NCBI RefSeq assembly: GCF_015207005.2
Contig: NZ_JADEXS020000001.1
Coordinates: 2,976,001 to 3,040,000, forward strand
From: Desmonostoc muscorum LEGE 12446
Lineage (GTDB): Bacteria > Cyanobacteriota > Cyanobacteriia > Cyanobacteriales > Nostocaceae
DNA: 64,000 nt
Direction: 5' to 3'
Below are positions 52,507 through 61,844 of this stretch, piece by piece. A program made the translations under genes and the position numbers. Position 1 is the first letter of the stretch. The number at the start of each line of letters is the position of its first letter. The notes under the pieces were generated by a model. The model was not told where the DNA came from. It made no database searches and was given only the letters and a program-made list of their open reading frames with translations.

Positions 52507-53007
52507 TTAGCAATCCAAGATTTTCTTAGCAAGAGTTTGAAAAATTTCTTCTACACCGAGTCCATTTTTGGCACTTGTTTTAATCACAGTCCAACCCTTT
52601 TCGATAACATCATCTATTTCAGCAGGTTCAATTTCCCATTCATCTGTAATGTCCCATTTGTTCATCACCAAAATAAATGGAACCTTACCAATGGCATCTT
52701 CTACTCTTGTTTGTAGATCAAAAGCTTTTTCTAAAGTATTACGTCTTGTACCATCTACAACTAATAAATAACCAGCACAACCCCGTAAATAAGACATTCG
52801 TATTTTCTGAAATTCGTCTTCTCCATAGAGATCCCAAAGGATAAGGTTTAACTTATTTTCTTCAATATCTAGAATTTTTTTATCAATCTTTACACCCACA
52901 GTAGTATGGTATTTTTCAGAAAAAATACTGTGGACAAACCTCGATATTAAACTAGTTTTACCTGTAGCAAATGCACCTATCATACAAATTTTTTTCTGGA
53001 GAATCAT
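52507..53007 (-). CDS. Ras/Rab-like small GTPase
   Basis: This 166-residue single-domain GTPase has all G motifs: G1 GAFATGKT (11-18), G2 Thr35/36 in YHTTVGVKI, G3 WDLYGEDE (58-65), G4 NKWD (116-119) and G5 TSAK (144-147). Where Ras has Gln61 after the G3 glycine, this protein has Glu63, so hydrolysis may depend on a partner. There is no lipidation Cys motif of the eukaryotic type, although the last residue is a Cys. It belongs among the prokaryotic Ras-superfamily proteins (MglA/Rup groups). It sits between the OmpA-type gene (14 bp upstream) and the PAS-like gene. Confidence 0.9.
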   Translation of the reverse strand: MILQKKICMIGAFATGKTSLISRFVHSIFSEKYHTTVGVKIDKKILDIEENKLNLILWDLYGEDEFQKIRMSYLRGCAGYLLVVDGTRRNTLEKAFDLQTRVEDAIGKVPFILVMNKWDITDEWEIEPAEIDDVIEKGWTVIKTSAKNGLGVEEIFQTLAKKILDC

Positions 53008-53021
53008 AAAATGATATAAAT

Positions 53022-54809
53022 TTAGTCAGACTGATCAGCTATAAATACTTTAAAAGATACTCGACGGCTACTAATATTTTGAGATTCTGATGTTACTTGT
53101 GGCTTGAAAGGTTGGCTAGAACTTACACCCATTGCTTTAAGTTGTTTTGTATTGATTCCTTGGGATTTTAAATAAGATAGAATTTTATCAGCGCGGGCTT
53201 GACTGAGGAGCATATTTGTTTGCTCTGTCCCGGTACTATTAGTATGTCCAATTATTTTAATTTGCACCTTTTTCTCCAAATACTTAGCAATGTCTAGAAA
53301 CTTGCGTGTTGATAGGGTTAAATTACGTAGCTTGGTAACTTCACCAGAATTCAGTTCATCAGTTCCTTCTACAAAAAACAATATTTTTTGTTCTATTTGT
53401 TTTTTATATAACTCTAATTGACTAAGTTCTATTTCTACAAGATTTTTATCCTGAATTTGAGTAATGCCGGGAATAAAATGGCATAATTTCCGTGCTTCTA
53501 AAATCCATTGACGAGATGCATAACCTGTGATGTGTAGAATACCGTTTTTATCAACTTGTAGTGATACACTTGTGGGCGGACGTAACAATTCTTTAACTCT
53601 TTTCGTAGAAAATTGTGCTTCCAAAGACAAGTAAGGTTGCCATTGGCTGATTACTGTTTTGGGGTTGAGATTTGTTTGCTGTATAAGTGTATTGGGATCT
53701 ACTGCTAAAGGATCGCGCATTCCCCAGATAAAGTATTTACCAAAACTTTGCTTGGAGTTAATCACAACAATTCCTGGCTGAGAGTTGAGTTTTTGGAGAT
53801 AGGCTTGCCAGCGGAGTTGTTCTCGAATGCTAAAAAAGCCCCAAGTTCCACAAGCGATCGCCATTGCACTTAAGATAATCCAAGCATAAGTATAATTTTT
53901 TTTAGCAGCAGATTTATATTGAACTACCAGGCAAGCTTCTAGATCGGGCTTAGTTAACTCAAATGATTCTGTATCTCCGGCAAAATTTTTAATTTCTCTA
54001 CTAAATTTGAGATGAATTTTTTCGATTGCTTCTTGTAAAACTAACCTTAATTCTTGGGGAGGATTTCCCCGAATCATCGCTGCTATTAACGCTTGTGGTC
54101 CCTCTTCAATCCAAATTATGACTTCTCCAAAGCGTAAACTTTTGATCCCATCTCCTTTTTGGACATTAAACGAATCTTTGATAAAATCTTGGATAGCTGT
54201 CAACATAGCAGCTACTAAATCTGGATCTTGAATCGCAACCTGCTTTGTTACTAAATGTTGAAGTAATAATCCAGATTCTTTATGAATCAGAAATATTTGT
54301 TCCACTCGGTAAACTAGCGTCCGTAGCAGCACAATTTCGGCAAATGATTTTCCTGTGCGTTGGGCTTCTAATCTCCACTGAAAACTTTGTGGAGACAAGC
54401 TATGTTCTAGAGTTTGATTCAGAGATTGAGTCATTTGCTCAAGAGCTGTAGAAATTGCCTTACGAGTAGCTGGCCCAATAACTGGAAATAATGTATCTGC
54501 AAGCACATTATGGTCTTGTTTAACAGAAACTTGAATGGCTTCTTCGACAGTTGACACCATTACTTCTCCAAGTTGTTTATCTTGCTTTGAGCGCAGAATT
54601 ACAGCTTCTGGAAGCATGTCGCTAATATCTTCTGGTTGAATTTCAGGGTTTTCTAGTCGCTCATAAAATCTTTCAAGTTTAGTCGGCTCAATATCCAGCA
54701 GCAAACTACGGAGTATAGTTAATTCATCCTTGATTTCAGAGGTTTGGCTGTTCCTGTTCAAACGTTCAGGAGATACTTTTGGTATTTGGTTTATCGAAGA
54801 ATCATTCAT
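53022..54809 (-). CDS. OmpA-domain membrane protein with cytoplasmic sensor-like region
   Basis: The product has 595 residues from the ATG at 54809 (GGAG upstream); a GTG seven codons earlier is open. The N-terminal 300 residues are soluble. Residues about 168-268 (QIFLIHKESGLLLQHL, RFGEVIIWIEEGPQALIAAMIRG) show a strand-helix pattern that recalls roadblock/LC7 domains, which is my inference. One membrane helix follows at 307-327. Outside it there is a BON-like segment (about 408-463) and a C-terminal OmpA peptidoglycan-binding domain (473-590: IKIIGHTNSTGTEQTNMLLSQARADKILSYL). The protein could link a cytoplasmic GTPase switch to the cell wall. It is encoded just before the GTPase gene. Confidence 0.82.
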   Translation of the reverse strand: MNDSSINQIPKVSPERLNRNSQTSEIKDELTILRSLLLDIEPTKLERFYERLENPEIQPEDISDMLPEAVILRSKQDKQLGEVMVSTVEEAIQVSVKQDHNVLADTLFPVIGPATRKAISTALEQMTQSLNQTLEHSLSPQSFQWRLEAQRTGKSFAEIVLLRTLVYRVEQIFLIHKESGLLLQHLVTKQVAIQDPDLVAAMLTAIQDFIKDSFNVQKGDGIKSLRFGEVIIWIEEGPQALIAAMIRGNPPQELRLVLQEAIEKIHLKFSREIKNFAGDTESFELTKPDLEACLVVQYKSAAKKNYTYAWIILSAMAIACGTWGFFSIREQLRWQAYLQKLNSQPGIVVINSKQSFGKYFIWGMRDPLAVDPNTLIQQTNLNPKTVISQWQPYLSLEAQFSTKRVKELLRPPTSVSLQVDKNGILHITGYASRQWILEARKLCHFIPGITQIQDKNLVEIELSQLELYKKQIEQKILFFVEGTDELNSGEVTKLRNLTLSTRKFLDIAKYLEKKVQIKIIGHTNSTGTEQTNMLLSQARADKILSYLKSQGINTKQLKAMGVSSSQPFKPQVTSESQNISSRRVSFKVFIADQSD

Positions 54810-54915
54810 TACCAAAATCTCCAAATTCACAATTATTATGAAGTAACATTCTGTTGTTAATAGGAGAACTATGCTGATGCTAAAATATTCTACTTTTTAC
54901 TTCCTAATTTTGAGT

Positions 54916-55521
54916 TTAAGACTTGTTTTCTGCGTTCAAGCGGACAGCTAATTCTGTAAACATAGCCGCAAGATTAGAACGATCAGTTTTGTCCCTGCGA
55001 AGCTCTTGAGCTTCACGATCTAGTAAAGCTAAAATTTCCTCAGATTTTTTTTGAATATCATCTTGTAAGCTTTTCGATTGTTTGAGAATTTGCTCACGTA
55101 ACTCTCGTTGTGTATTCGTAGTTTGTTCATCAAATTGAGTAAACTTCTTTTCTAAAGTTATAGTTATACTTTTATTCTCTTCTGCAACCGCTCTCACCTG
55201 CTCATCACGTTCTGTCTGCTCATTTTTTAGGCGCTGTGTTAAGGAATCAACTTCTTGTTTGACATAATTTTCTAAAGAATCTAGGCGTTTTTTAGTCTCA
55301 TCTCGCACGCTACTAACTTCCTGAATTAATCGTTCTTCTAGGCGGGTAAATCTTTTTTCGATATCTCGGATGTGATTGCCAACAAGAATTTCTCTAACTT
55401 TATCTAAATTTCTACTTTCGCTAATGCTATTACTAAATTGCAGATCATTTATTGCTGAATTCGATCCTTGTTGTTCTAGATTCAAGGAATTATGATTCAT
55501 GTATTCTTCTGGTGGATTCAT
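54916..55521 (-). CDS. Coiled-coil protein of the GTPase cluster
   Basis: The product has 201 residues with AAAGGAA upstream of the ATG. Residues 45-185 are an almost continuous coiled coil rich in Glu, Lys, Arg and Gln (heptads in RDIEKRFTRLEERLIQEVSSV and KRLDSLENYVKQEVDSLTQRL). It ends with a conserved-looking cap (RSNLAAMFTELAVRLNAE). There is no signal peptide or membrane helix. It is the first gene of the five-gene cluster and could act as a scaffold or polymer-forming partner. No family name is known to me. Confidence 0.75.
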   Translation of the reverse strand: MNPPEEYMNHNSLNLEQQGSNSAINDLQFSNSISESRNLDKVREILVGNHIRDIEKRFTRLEERLIQEVSSVRDETKKRLDSLENYVKQEVDSLTQRLKNEQTERDEQVRAVAEENKSITITLEKKFTQFDEQTTNTQRELREQILKQSKSLQDDIQKKSEEILALLDREAQELRRDKTDRSNLAAMFTELAVRLNAENKS

Positions 55522-55698
55522 ATTTTTAATTCCTTTTGAAACTAAATCTGGCTTTGGTTGTTAGTGGTGATACTATACTTATAGTGTAGACACTAACTAA
55601 GTATAAAGTATATTTAAACACGAAAAAAATATATCCACTTGGATATATTAAAAAATATCTAAATTTTAGTCAAAGGAATGATAAATTTTTCAAGATAC

Positions 55699-57342
55699 TT
55701 ATTGAGAAGAGAGTCTATGTATTTCCTCCCCCAACTGTCGCCGGACTGATTCCAGTAAATTTGTATCCCGCGTCCAGTGCTTCCAGTCAAGGCCGACACG
55801 CCGAGCTAATGGAAACGCCCAGTGTTGGCGATGGCGATTTTTAAGTATTTCGAGATACTCGTAGTCTTCTACCCCTTCTCTGAGCCACTTCAGTCTTATA
55901 GAAGGAACAACTCCTTTAATACCTACCTGTTTCCCCGGATAAAACAACATCCCTTCACCAGGAAAATAGTGTTTGTATTTTTTCTGGAAATAAGTTTGAA
56001 CGTCCTTCCAAGGGTCTTTTGTCCATAAGTCAACTCGCCAGTATAAAATTCCTGTTATCCCAAGGCTTTGGCTAATGAAGCCTGGATGAATTCTGTAGTT
56101 TATTGGTTCAAAATCTATCTGCCATTTGGGAGAGTACCCATCTTGTACCAAAGCGTTGTAAGACCAAACTTTATCTCCTTTTTGCAAAACCTCAGTAATT
56201 CGTTCAGGAGCTTCATCATAGGATTCTGGTAATACTACCCATATATCTACGGCTGAACGTCCAGTTCCGGAACCATCATCATAAAGCGTAGGTGTGGGAG
56301 TCATTGCTAAAGCGGTTGCGATTCCAGCTTGATGAAAATTTCGCGCCCATTGTTTTACTGGTTCAATTAAATTTGCACAGTTATCAATTTCATCGGCATA
56401 TCTGGCGTAGAGAAATAAACGAGATTCATGTTTAGCAGCAGTAGTTTTAATCTTTTTGAGAGAAGGTGCTGGAGCCATTTTACAAGTACTAACGTTAGCC
56501 CCACTCCAAAAAGGAAGACCCCGAGAACCCAGTCCCCACTGGTTGATTAACTCAGGTTCATCTGCTGGATTAAAATGGGCATCAGGCATTAATTTATGTT
56601 TGAGAAGTTCTATCATGTCGCTTTTATCTTGATGTTCATAGAATGTGAACTCAGAACTAAGCGATGGTTTGATTGGCAACTCAAAATTCCAAACTTTCAA
56701 GTGGATTTTACCCGCGATCGCTCCTTGATCGCTGGTAACGGTAAAAGTCCCTTGATAGTCACCAGTTTGAGTGCCACGGGGTACAAAAATATCTACCCAA
56801 ATGGGTTGGTTATTCCCAGCTTTCAGATTGAATGGAACAGCGTCTAACTCGGCATCTTTAATATCTTTTTTGTTTTCAGGGTTAATAAATGGAATGAGTC
56901 CGTCTGCATACCATCCAGTACCTAAAGATAGATTGGTACTGCCTTTTTTGTTGGGGCTGGAATGAGTAACGCGAACGTAATGTTCACGGTACAGTGTAAT
57001 GTTTGTATTTGAAATTATTCGATTATTTGAAGCAGACAAATCTGAAACCACAACATTGACATTTGTCAAGCCACTATTGGGTGCGCGAATTGCTATCTGA
57101 AAGGGTTCATATTCTCCACGTGCCGCGTACAAATCAATTTCGGTTTTAGTTCCTGGTGGGTCTTTTTGGTTTATTCTTTCTAGATTTGAAGCCACCCATA
57201 CAAAAGGGCGATCGCCTAAGGATGGATTATTAGCTAATAAACCAATAGTTGAACAAGCAAATAAAGTAAATACGGTCGCCAATATTCCTAAGATAAGTTT
57301 TATGTTGTTAACAAATCTTGTCTTCCTGTTTAAAAGAGACAT
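55699..57342 (-). CDS. DUF4091 protein, GH123-like, putative lipoprotein
   Basis: The product has 547 residues. Residues 13-35 are a signal segment with a possible lipobox (LFAC, Cys30). The N-terminal part is a beta-sandwich (RGEYEPFQIAIRAPNSGLTNVNVVVSDL). The C-terminal half is barrel-like, with LYWRVDLWTKDPW, EGMLFYPG and SIRLKWLREGVEDYEYLEIL, the hallmark of DUF4091, which is related to glycoside hydrolase family 123. It probably acts on a polysaccharide at the cell surface. It ends the second polysaccharide gene group, 80 bp after the GT4 gene. Confidence 0.85.
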   Translation of the reverse strand: MSLLNRKTRFVNNIKLILGILATVFTLFACSTIGLLANNPSLGDRPFVWVASNLERINQKDPPGTKTEIDLYAARGEYEPFQIAIRAPNSGLTNVNVVVSDLSASNNRIISNTNITLYREHYVRVTHSSPNKKGSTNLSLGTGWYADGLIPFINPENKKDIKDAELDAVPFNLKAGNNQPIWVDIFVPRGTQTGDYQGTFTVTSDQGAIAGKIHLKVWNFELPIKPSLSSEFTFYEHQDKSDMIELLKHKLMPDAHFNPADEPELINQWGLGSRGLPFWSGANVSTCKMAPAPSLKKIKTTAAKHESRLFLYARYADEIDNCANLIEPVKQWARNFHQAGIATALAMTPTPTLYDDGSGTGRSAVDIWVVLPESYDEAPERITEVLQKGDKVWSYNALVQDGYSPKWQIDFEPINYRIHPGFISQSLGITGILYWRVDLWTKDPWKDVQTYFQKKYKHYFPGEGMLFYPGKQVGIKGVVPSIRLKWLREGVEDYEYLEILKNRHRQHWAFPLARRVGLDWKHWTRDTNLLESVRRQLGEEIHRLSSQ

Positions 57343-57421
57343 TTTAAATTTTCCTGATTCAAATATTATTCCAGCGATAAATATTTTTGGGATGTTAGTA
57401 AATAATTATGTTTATTCAAAA

Positions 57422-58558
57422 TCATTCATAATTCATAATTATTTGGTTATACAGTGACTCGTATTCAGCCACAATAGAGTCTAAAGAAAAGCATTTAATC
57501 ACTCTTGCGCGTGCCGCTTTTCCTAAGCTTTCTCTGCCTTCTTTTCCTATATCGATTAATGCTTGCCAAGCATTTGCTAATGCTTCTGGATTCCTTGGGG
57601 GGACGACTTTTCCAGTATCACCGACAATCCAACCTGAATCTCCCACATCTGTTACCACACAGGGAACACCACAAGACATAGCTTCACCAATTACATTGGG
57701 AAAACCTTCTCCAGATGAAGAGGAAGAGCCGATATCTAAAGCAGCGGTTAAACGGGACACATCATGACGTTCACCTAGTAGATTTATGTGGTTAACAAGC
57801 CCTAATTCATGGATTAGTTCAGATAAAATTGGATTTTGCCAATCAACTTTATTGCCAGCAAGAACAAATTGGACGTTGGAATATTTTTTAACTAGTAATG
57901 TGGCGGCTTGAAGAAAATTAAAATGATCTTTAATGGGATGATAACGACCTATCAAACCAATCAACAAAGTATTTTCAGAGGTATTTAGTTCTGAACGAAC
58001 ACTGAGGCGAGCCTCTGTTGATGGGGTAAATTTTTCTGTTTCAAATCCGTTGGAAATTACACAGGTTTTATCAATAGAATACCCAATTTTTTCATGCTGT
58101 TTAGAACTATTTTGAGAGTTATAAATAATTTTTCTAGGCAAGTGAGAAAATCTGGCACATAGTTTAATAATAATATTTGTTCCTGGTTTCTCTAACTCTA
58201 AAGAATACAAGGAATGACGTACATTCCAGATAACAGGCACTTGTCTGAATATAAAAACTTTGGCAACCTGTGCAGCTAAATTTCCATGATACATCCAACC
58301 TTGAATTAAGTCAGGTTTGAGTTCACGTACTATGTGAATCATTCGCCAAATGTTAACTAGTTTGAGCTTTCCTTGTTTCATTCCAATGGTGTAAACAGGA
58401 ATGCCTAAATTTGCAATGCGATCGCCCCATGTGCCACTATCTATTAAAGAAACAACAACTGGATTAAAACGCTGTCGATCCATCCTGGAAAGAAGTTTAT
58501 AAAGCATGACTTCAGCACCACCCGTGGAGAGTCCGGTAATGATATAAATAATTTTCAT
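57422..58558 (-). CDS. Glycosyltransferase family 4
   Basis: The product has 378 residues. IIYIITGLSTGGAEVMLYKLLSRM is the GT4 acceptor-half start, followed by WMYHGNLAAQVAKVF. The donor half has LIGLIGRYHPIKDHFNFLQAA and the E-x7-E segment GEGFPNVIGEAMSCGVPCVVTDVGDSGWIVG. The ATG overlaps the stop of the Wzy-like gene by 4 bp (ATGA), so normal translation of this gene may depend on the polymerase gene that the IS has broken. It is similar to the GT4 at 60696. Confidence 0.93.
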   Translation of the reverse strand: MKIIYIITGLSTGGAEVMLYKLLSRMDRQRFNPVVVSLIDSGTWGDRIANLGIPVYTIGMKQGKLKLVNIWRMIHIVRELKPDLIQGWMYHGNLAAQVAKVFIFRQVPVIWNVRHSLYSLELEKPGTNIIIKLCARFSHLPRKIIYNSQNSSKQHEKIGYSIDKTCVISNGFETEKFTPSTEARLSVRSELNTSENTLLIGLIGRYHPIKDHFNFLQAATLLVKKYSNVQFVLAGNKVDWQNPILSELIHELGLVNHINLLGERHDVSRLTAALDIGSSSSSGEGFPNVIGEAMSCGVPCVVTDVGDSGWIVGDTGKVVPPRNPEALANAWQALIDIGKEGRESLGKAARARVIKCFSLDSIVAEYESLYNQIIMNYE

Positions 58559-58751
58559 AATTGATGTCCTAATTTCAATTTTTGCTCTAACCGACTTGCT
58601 CCAGTCATCGCAGCCATGAATGAAAACATGATCAGGATATAGCGCTCCTCTAAAACGTTATGGCTAAATAGTCCCCAGAGAAGAATAAAAGCAGCAAAAG
58701 CTAAGCCAATATATTTAGTTTCTCCACGGGCGTGCTGTGTTACTGCATATA
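58555..58751 (-). pseudogene. Wzy-like polymerase, C-terminal fragment
   Basis: From the TATA at 58751 the minus strand reads VYAVTQHARGETKYIGLAF, then LLWGLFSHNVLEERYILIMFSFMAAMTG and the stop at 58555. These are the last two membrane helices of the polymerase whose main part is at 59688-60715. Joining both parts across one TATA gives 1221 bp, exactly 407 codons. The fragment itself has no start of its own. Confidence 0.85.
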
Positions 58752-59687
58752 GAACCCATTTGACATCTAAGAAGGTGCTGCAAGCCTCTTAATCATTAGC
58801 CTGATGAAGCAGATATTGAGTTTGGCAGTGGCACTAACCAGGGTTCGTTCAAAGTTCTTAACCAGAATTTTACAGCGCTCCATCCAAGCATTGGAGCGTT
58901 CGATCACCCATCTAGCTATTGCCGGAACAAATCCAGATTTTCCTTGTGCCGCTTTCTCTTGTTTTGAGGGTTTCGTAGAAAGTTGAAACTGAATTTTGGT
59001 CATGATCTCTGGGTAAATTCGCTCTAACTCCTGAGTCAAATATTCTGGGTGATACCCATGATCTAGCAGGATAGTAATCTTGGGAATATCGATAGGTTTT
59101 GACTTGAAGTAGTCGATGTTGAGAGTAAACATCTCAATTAATCCGGCATCATCCGAGACATTGGCGCGAGTACAGAGCGTAAAAAAGGGAAACCCAAGGG
59201 TGTCAATAGCCAAATGCCTTTTAATACCGTTGGTGGCTTTGTAGAAGCAAAAACCTTTCGACTCCACACTGGCGTTGCAGGTATTTTTCACTGCTTGGGA
59301 GTCAATGATGATCAATGTCGTCCAGTGCGGTTTTTTTTTTACCTGTTCACGCACTTGTCCATGTAAGACACTCATCAGTTCCTCAAATACCCCGGCTGCT
59401 CGCCACTGTTTGTAGTGCCAATATACAGTGGAATAAGGGGGGAGGTCTTTAGGTAAGTCTTGCCAATTGCATCCATTTTTTAGTTGATAGAGAATTCCAT
59501 TGAAGATATCTCGCTTTGGCCAGTTGGTCGGTCGAGTCTGCTTCTTAGTCGGTAATATCTCTTGCAATAAGGGTTCAAAAATTTCCCATTCTGCATCAGT
59601 GAGGTTGCTGGAATACGCCATTAGTATTGGATTTTAGATGCTGAGGAGTACCTTAATTCAAAACCTCACAAGATGTCAAATGGGTTC
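58752..59687 (-). mobile_element. IS5-family insertion sequence, copy 3 (936 bp)
   Basis: It has the same 17-bp terminal repeats and length as copies 1 and 2 and is flanked by TATA (58748-58751 and 59688-59691). It lies inside a Wzy-like gene, in the same orientation as copy 1. Confidence 0.95.
58767..59621 (-). CDS. IS5-family transposase (copy 3)
   Basis: The 284-residue protein is identical in translation to copies 1 and 2, with intact DDE residues. It is read in the same direction as the surrounding polysaccharide genes, so readthrough from the disrupted polymerase could reach it. The antisense strand carries a 60-codon frame that is only a shadow. Confidence 0.95.
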   Translation of the reverse strand: MAYSSNLTDAEWEIFEPLLQEILPTKKQTRPTNWPKRDIFNGILYQLKNGCNWQDLPKDLPPYSTVYWHYKQWRAAGVFEELMSVLHGQVREQVKKKPHWTTLIIIDSQAVKNTCNASVESKGFCFYKATNGIKRHLAIDTLGFPFFTLCTRANVSDDAGLIEMFTLNIDYFKSKPIDIPKITILLDHGYHPEYLTQELERIYPEIMTKIQFQLSTKPSKQEKAAQGKSGFVPAIARWVIERSNAWMERCKILVKNFERTLVSATAKLNICFIRLMIKRLAAPS

Positions 59688-60715
59688 TATACTAATAGAG
59701 GTAGAATCAAAGTGCCGATAACTCCATGATCGGCCATATAATATAAGTACATATTGTGTGTAGATATTTCCATATTCCACGTTAGAGTTGAGCCAATTCC
59801 ATTACCTAAAAAAGGATGTTTAGTAAACATCTGCCAAGCTAATTGAGCCACTTCTAAACGTGAATCAGCGGAATCTTCAGAATCAGAAGCTGAGATATTT
59901 TGAAACCATGCAATTCTTTCCAGTGAATTGGGATTCAAATTGAAATTTTGCAATAATTCTTCCCACCATTGTGAACCTAAGCTGATAATAAAAGCTCCTG
60001 TTCCCAAAGTCCAATAAAGTAATTTGTTCAAATGAAGTATACGGGCGATCGTAAAAATAAAAACTGTCACTAACCAGCCAAGAATAGCACCCCTTGAAAA
60101 TGTCAAGAGAACCCCAATACCGACGAGAGAGACAAAAAGTAAACGATATATTGGCTGTAATATACTTACACTAAAAATCATCCCAAGTATCAACGCACAG
60201 CCATTACTATTGGGATTTAAGTAAAATCCAGTAGCGCGGCCACCATTACCTAATGAGCTAAATGCAACAGGGTTAAAAAATTCGTAAATGTTGTTAAGTA
60301 CAGCCATTAATACTGCTAAAAATATAGCCCATCGAGTCAAGTAATGGATTGTCGTATTTCGAGAGAATATTAATGTCATTGTGATGATAAAAATCACTGT
60401 TAAAATTCGTTTTCTTAATTCTTCAAAAGCAAGTTCTCCAGATGATGAAAATAGTAAGAACCACAATAATGAGATAAAAATAAAACCAAAACACCAAATA
60501 ATCACAGAAAGTGGTATGCACTTATTCTGTGAGAAAAGTAATGGAATGGAAGCTATAGCAAAACCTAAGATCCAATATAAAGGAGGTTGAGAAACAATAC
60601 CTGATGTATATAAATACGAATTAATATCTGTGAAAAAGGTGAAAATAGCACCTATGGCTAGGGCACATTGATAATAAAATAGAAAATCAAATTTTTTATT
60701 TAGAGATTGATTCAT
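59688..60715 (-). pseudogene. Wzy/O-antigen ligase-like polymerase, N-terminal part broken by IS
   Basis: About 340 residues from the ATG at 60715 have ten hydrophobic segments. A periplasmic loop near the end (DSEDSADSRLEVAQLAWQMFTKHPFLGNGIGSTL, then STHNMYLYYMADHGVIGTL) is the signature region of O-antigen ligase/polymerase (PF04932-like) proteins. At LILPLLV a stop is created by the TATA-GAA junction with the IS. The intact protein would have 406 residues and would link repeat units in the periplasm. The start overlaps the preceding GT4 gene by 20 bp. A truncated protein lacking the last two helices might be made but is probably inactive. Confidence 0.9.
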
Positions 60716-61844
60716 GGGATAAAGCAAGTAAAGCAGCTTGGGTTTTCAAGACTAATTTAGCTACTGAAAACTGGTCAATTATTCGCTGTCGAATTTGAGT
60801 GCGATCGCAACCATTAATATTAAAATTTTCTATTAATGTCTTGAGCGCAATTTTTAAAGCTTCTGGATTTTTAGGAGGTACTACTACATCGGGATTTCCA
60901 ACAATCAAAGCTGAATCGCCTACATCTGTCACCACACAAGGAACACCGCAGGCCATCGCTTCTCCAATTACGTTGGGAAATCCTTCTGTATAAGACGAAG
61001 AAGCAGCGATATCTAAGGCGTTGTAGATTGCAGGCATATCTGCACGCGCTTTTTCCCAGATAACTTTCTCAGAAATACCTAGCTGATAAGTTAGTTCATG
61101 CAATTCCCGTGTATAGTGTTCTGAACCACTACCTACGCAAACAAAATACACGTTCTGGCTATCTTCACACAGTAATGCTGCTGCTTTAAGAAATGTCGGA
61201 TGATCTTTTCTTAAATCTAGTCGCCCCACTAATCCAATCAAAATTGTATCTTCTGAAATCCCCCACTGCGATCGCACTTTTTTTCTAGCTTCTAAGTCAG
61301 GCTGAAAAAGTTCGATATCAATACCATTAGAAATTACCATCATTTTATTTGCAGGGAATTTATAAGCGAGATAGTATGTTCTACCAGCATAAGAATTAAC
61401 AATTATCAGGTTACTAAAATGGGATAAAAGACACTCTAACTGAAAGATGAAACGCCCTAACCAATCAAAAAAATTAGAATCACTATTAGAATTACGTAAT
61501 CCCCAAACTATGGCGGTTGAGGGAAAAAACGGCTTTAAAAAGATAGTGAGCAAATTTGGTGTTCCACCATATCCATGCAACACATCGGGATTTATACGTT
61601 GAAGATGTTGAACAAGATGCCAAAAGAAGCCAAATAAATGCCATCGTCCTTGTTTTTCTAAATAAATTATCGGGATATCACTGTTTTTTAAGTCTTTATC
61701 TAAAGATAATGAACCACCAGTGTAAAAACATAAAACGCTTACATCAAACCATTGTTTATCCAGAGCTTTTGCTAGTGTGACTAATTGCCTTTCTGCTCCT
61801 CCATAATTCAAATCTCGAATCAGAAATACAATCTTCTTTTTCAT
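60696..61844 (-). CDS. Glycosyltransferase family 4
   Basis: The product has 382 residues. VFLIRDLNYGGAERQLVTLAKAL opens the acceptor domain; HGYGGTPNLLTIFLKPF follows. The donor half has LIGLVGRLDLRKDHPTFLKAA and TEGFPNVIGEAMACGVPCVVTDVGDSALIVG. It shares long stretches with the GT4 at 57422, so they are paralogues that probably transfer similar sugars. Its start follows the CapK-like stop directly, with no gap. Confidence 0.93.
   Translation of the reverse strand: MKKKIVFLIRDLNYGGAERQLVTLAKALDKQWFDVSVLCFYTGGSLSLDKDLKNSDIPIIYLEKQGRWHLFGFFWHLVQHLQRINPDVLHGYGGTPNLLTIFLKPFFPSTAIVWGLRNSNSDSNFFDWLGRFIFQLECLLSHFSNLIIVNSYAGRTYYLAYKFPANKMMVISNGIDIELFQPDLEARKKVRSQWGISEDTILIGLVGRLDLRKDHPTFLKAAALLCEDSQNVYFVCVGSGSEHYTRELHELTYQLGISEKVIWEKARADMPAIYNALDIAASSSYTEGFPNVIGEAMACGVPCVVTDVGDSALIVGNPDVVVPPKNPEALKIALKTLIENFNINGCDRTQIRQRIIDQFSVAKLVLKTQAALLALSHESISK

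Noticed and set aside
43390..59687. Composite transposon formed by IS copies 2 and 3 around the GTPase cluster
   Set aside because: Each copy has its own TATA duplication and each interrupts a different gene whose two parts still lie on both sides. They are independent insertions, not the ends of one unit.
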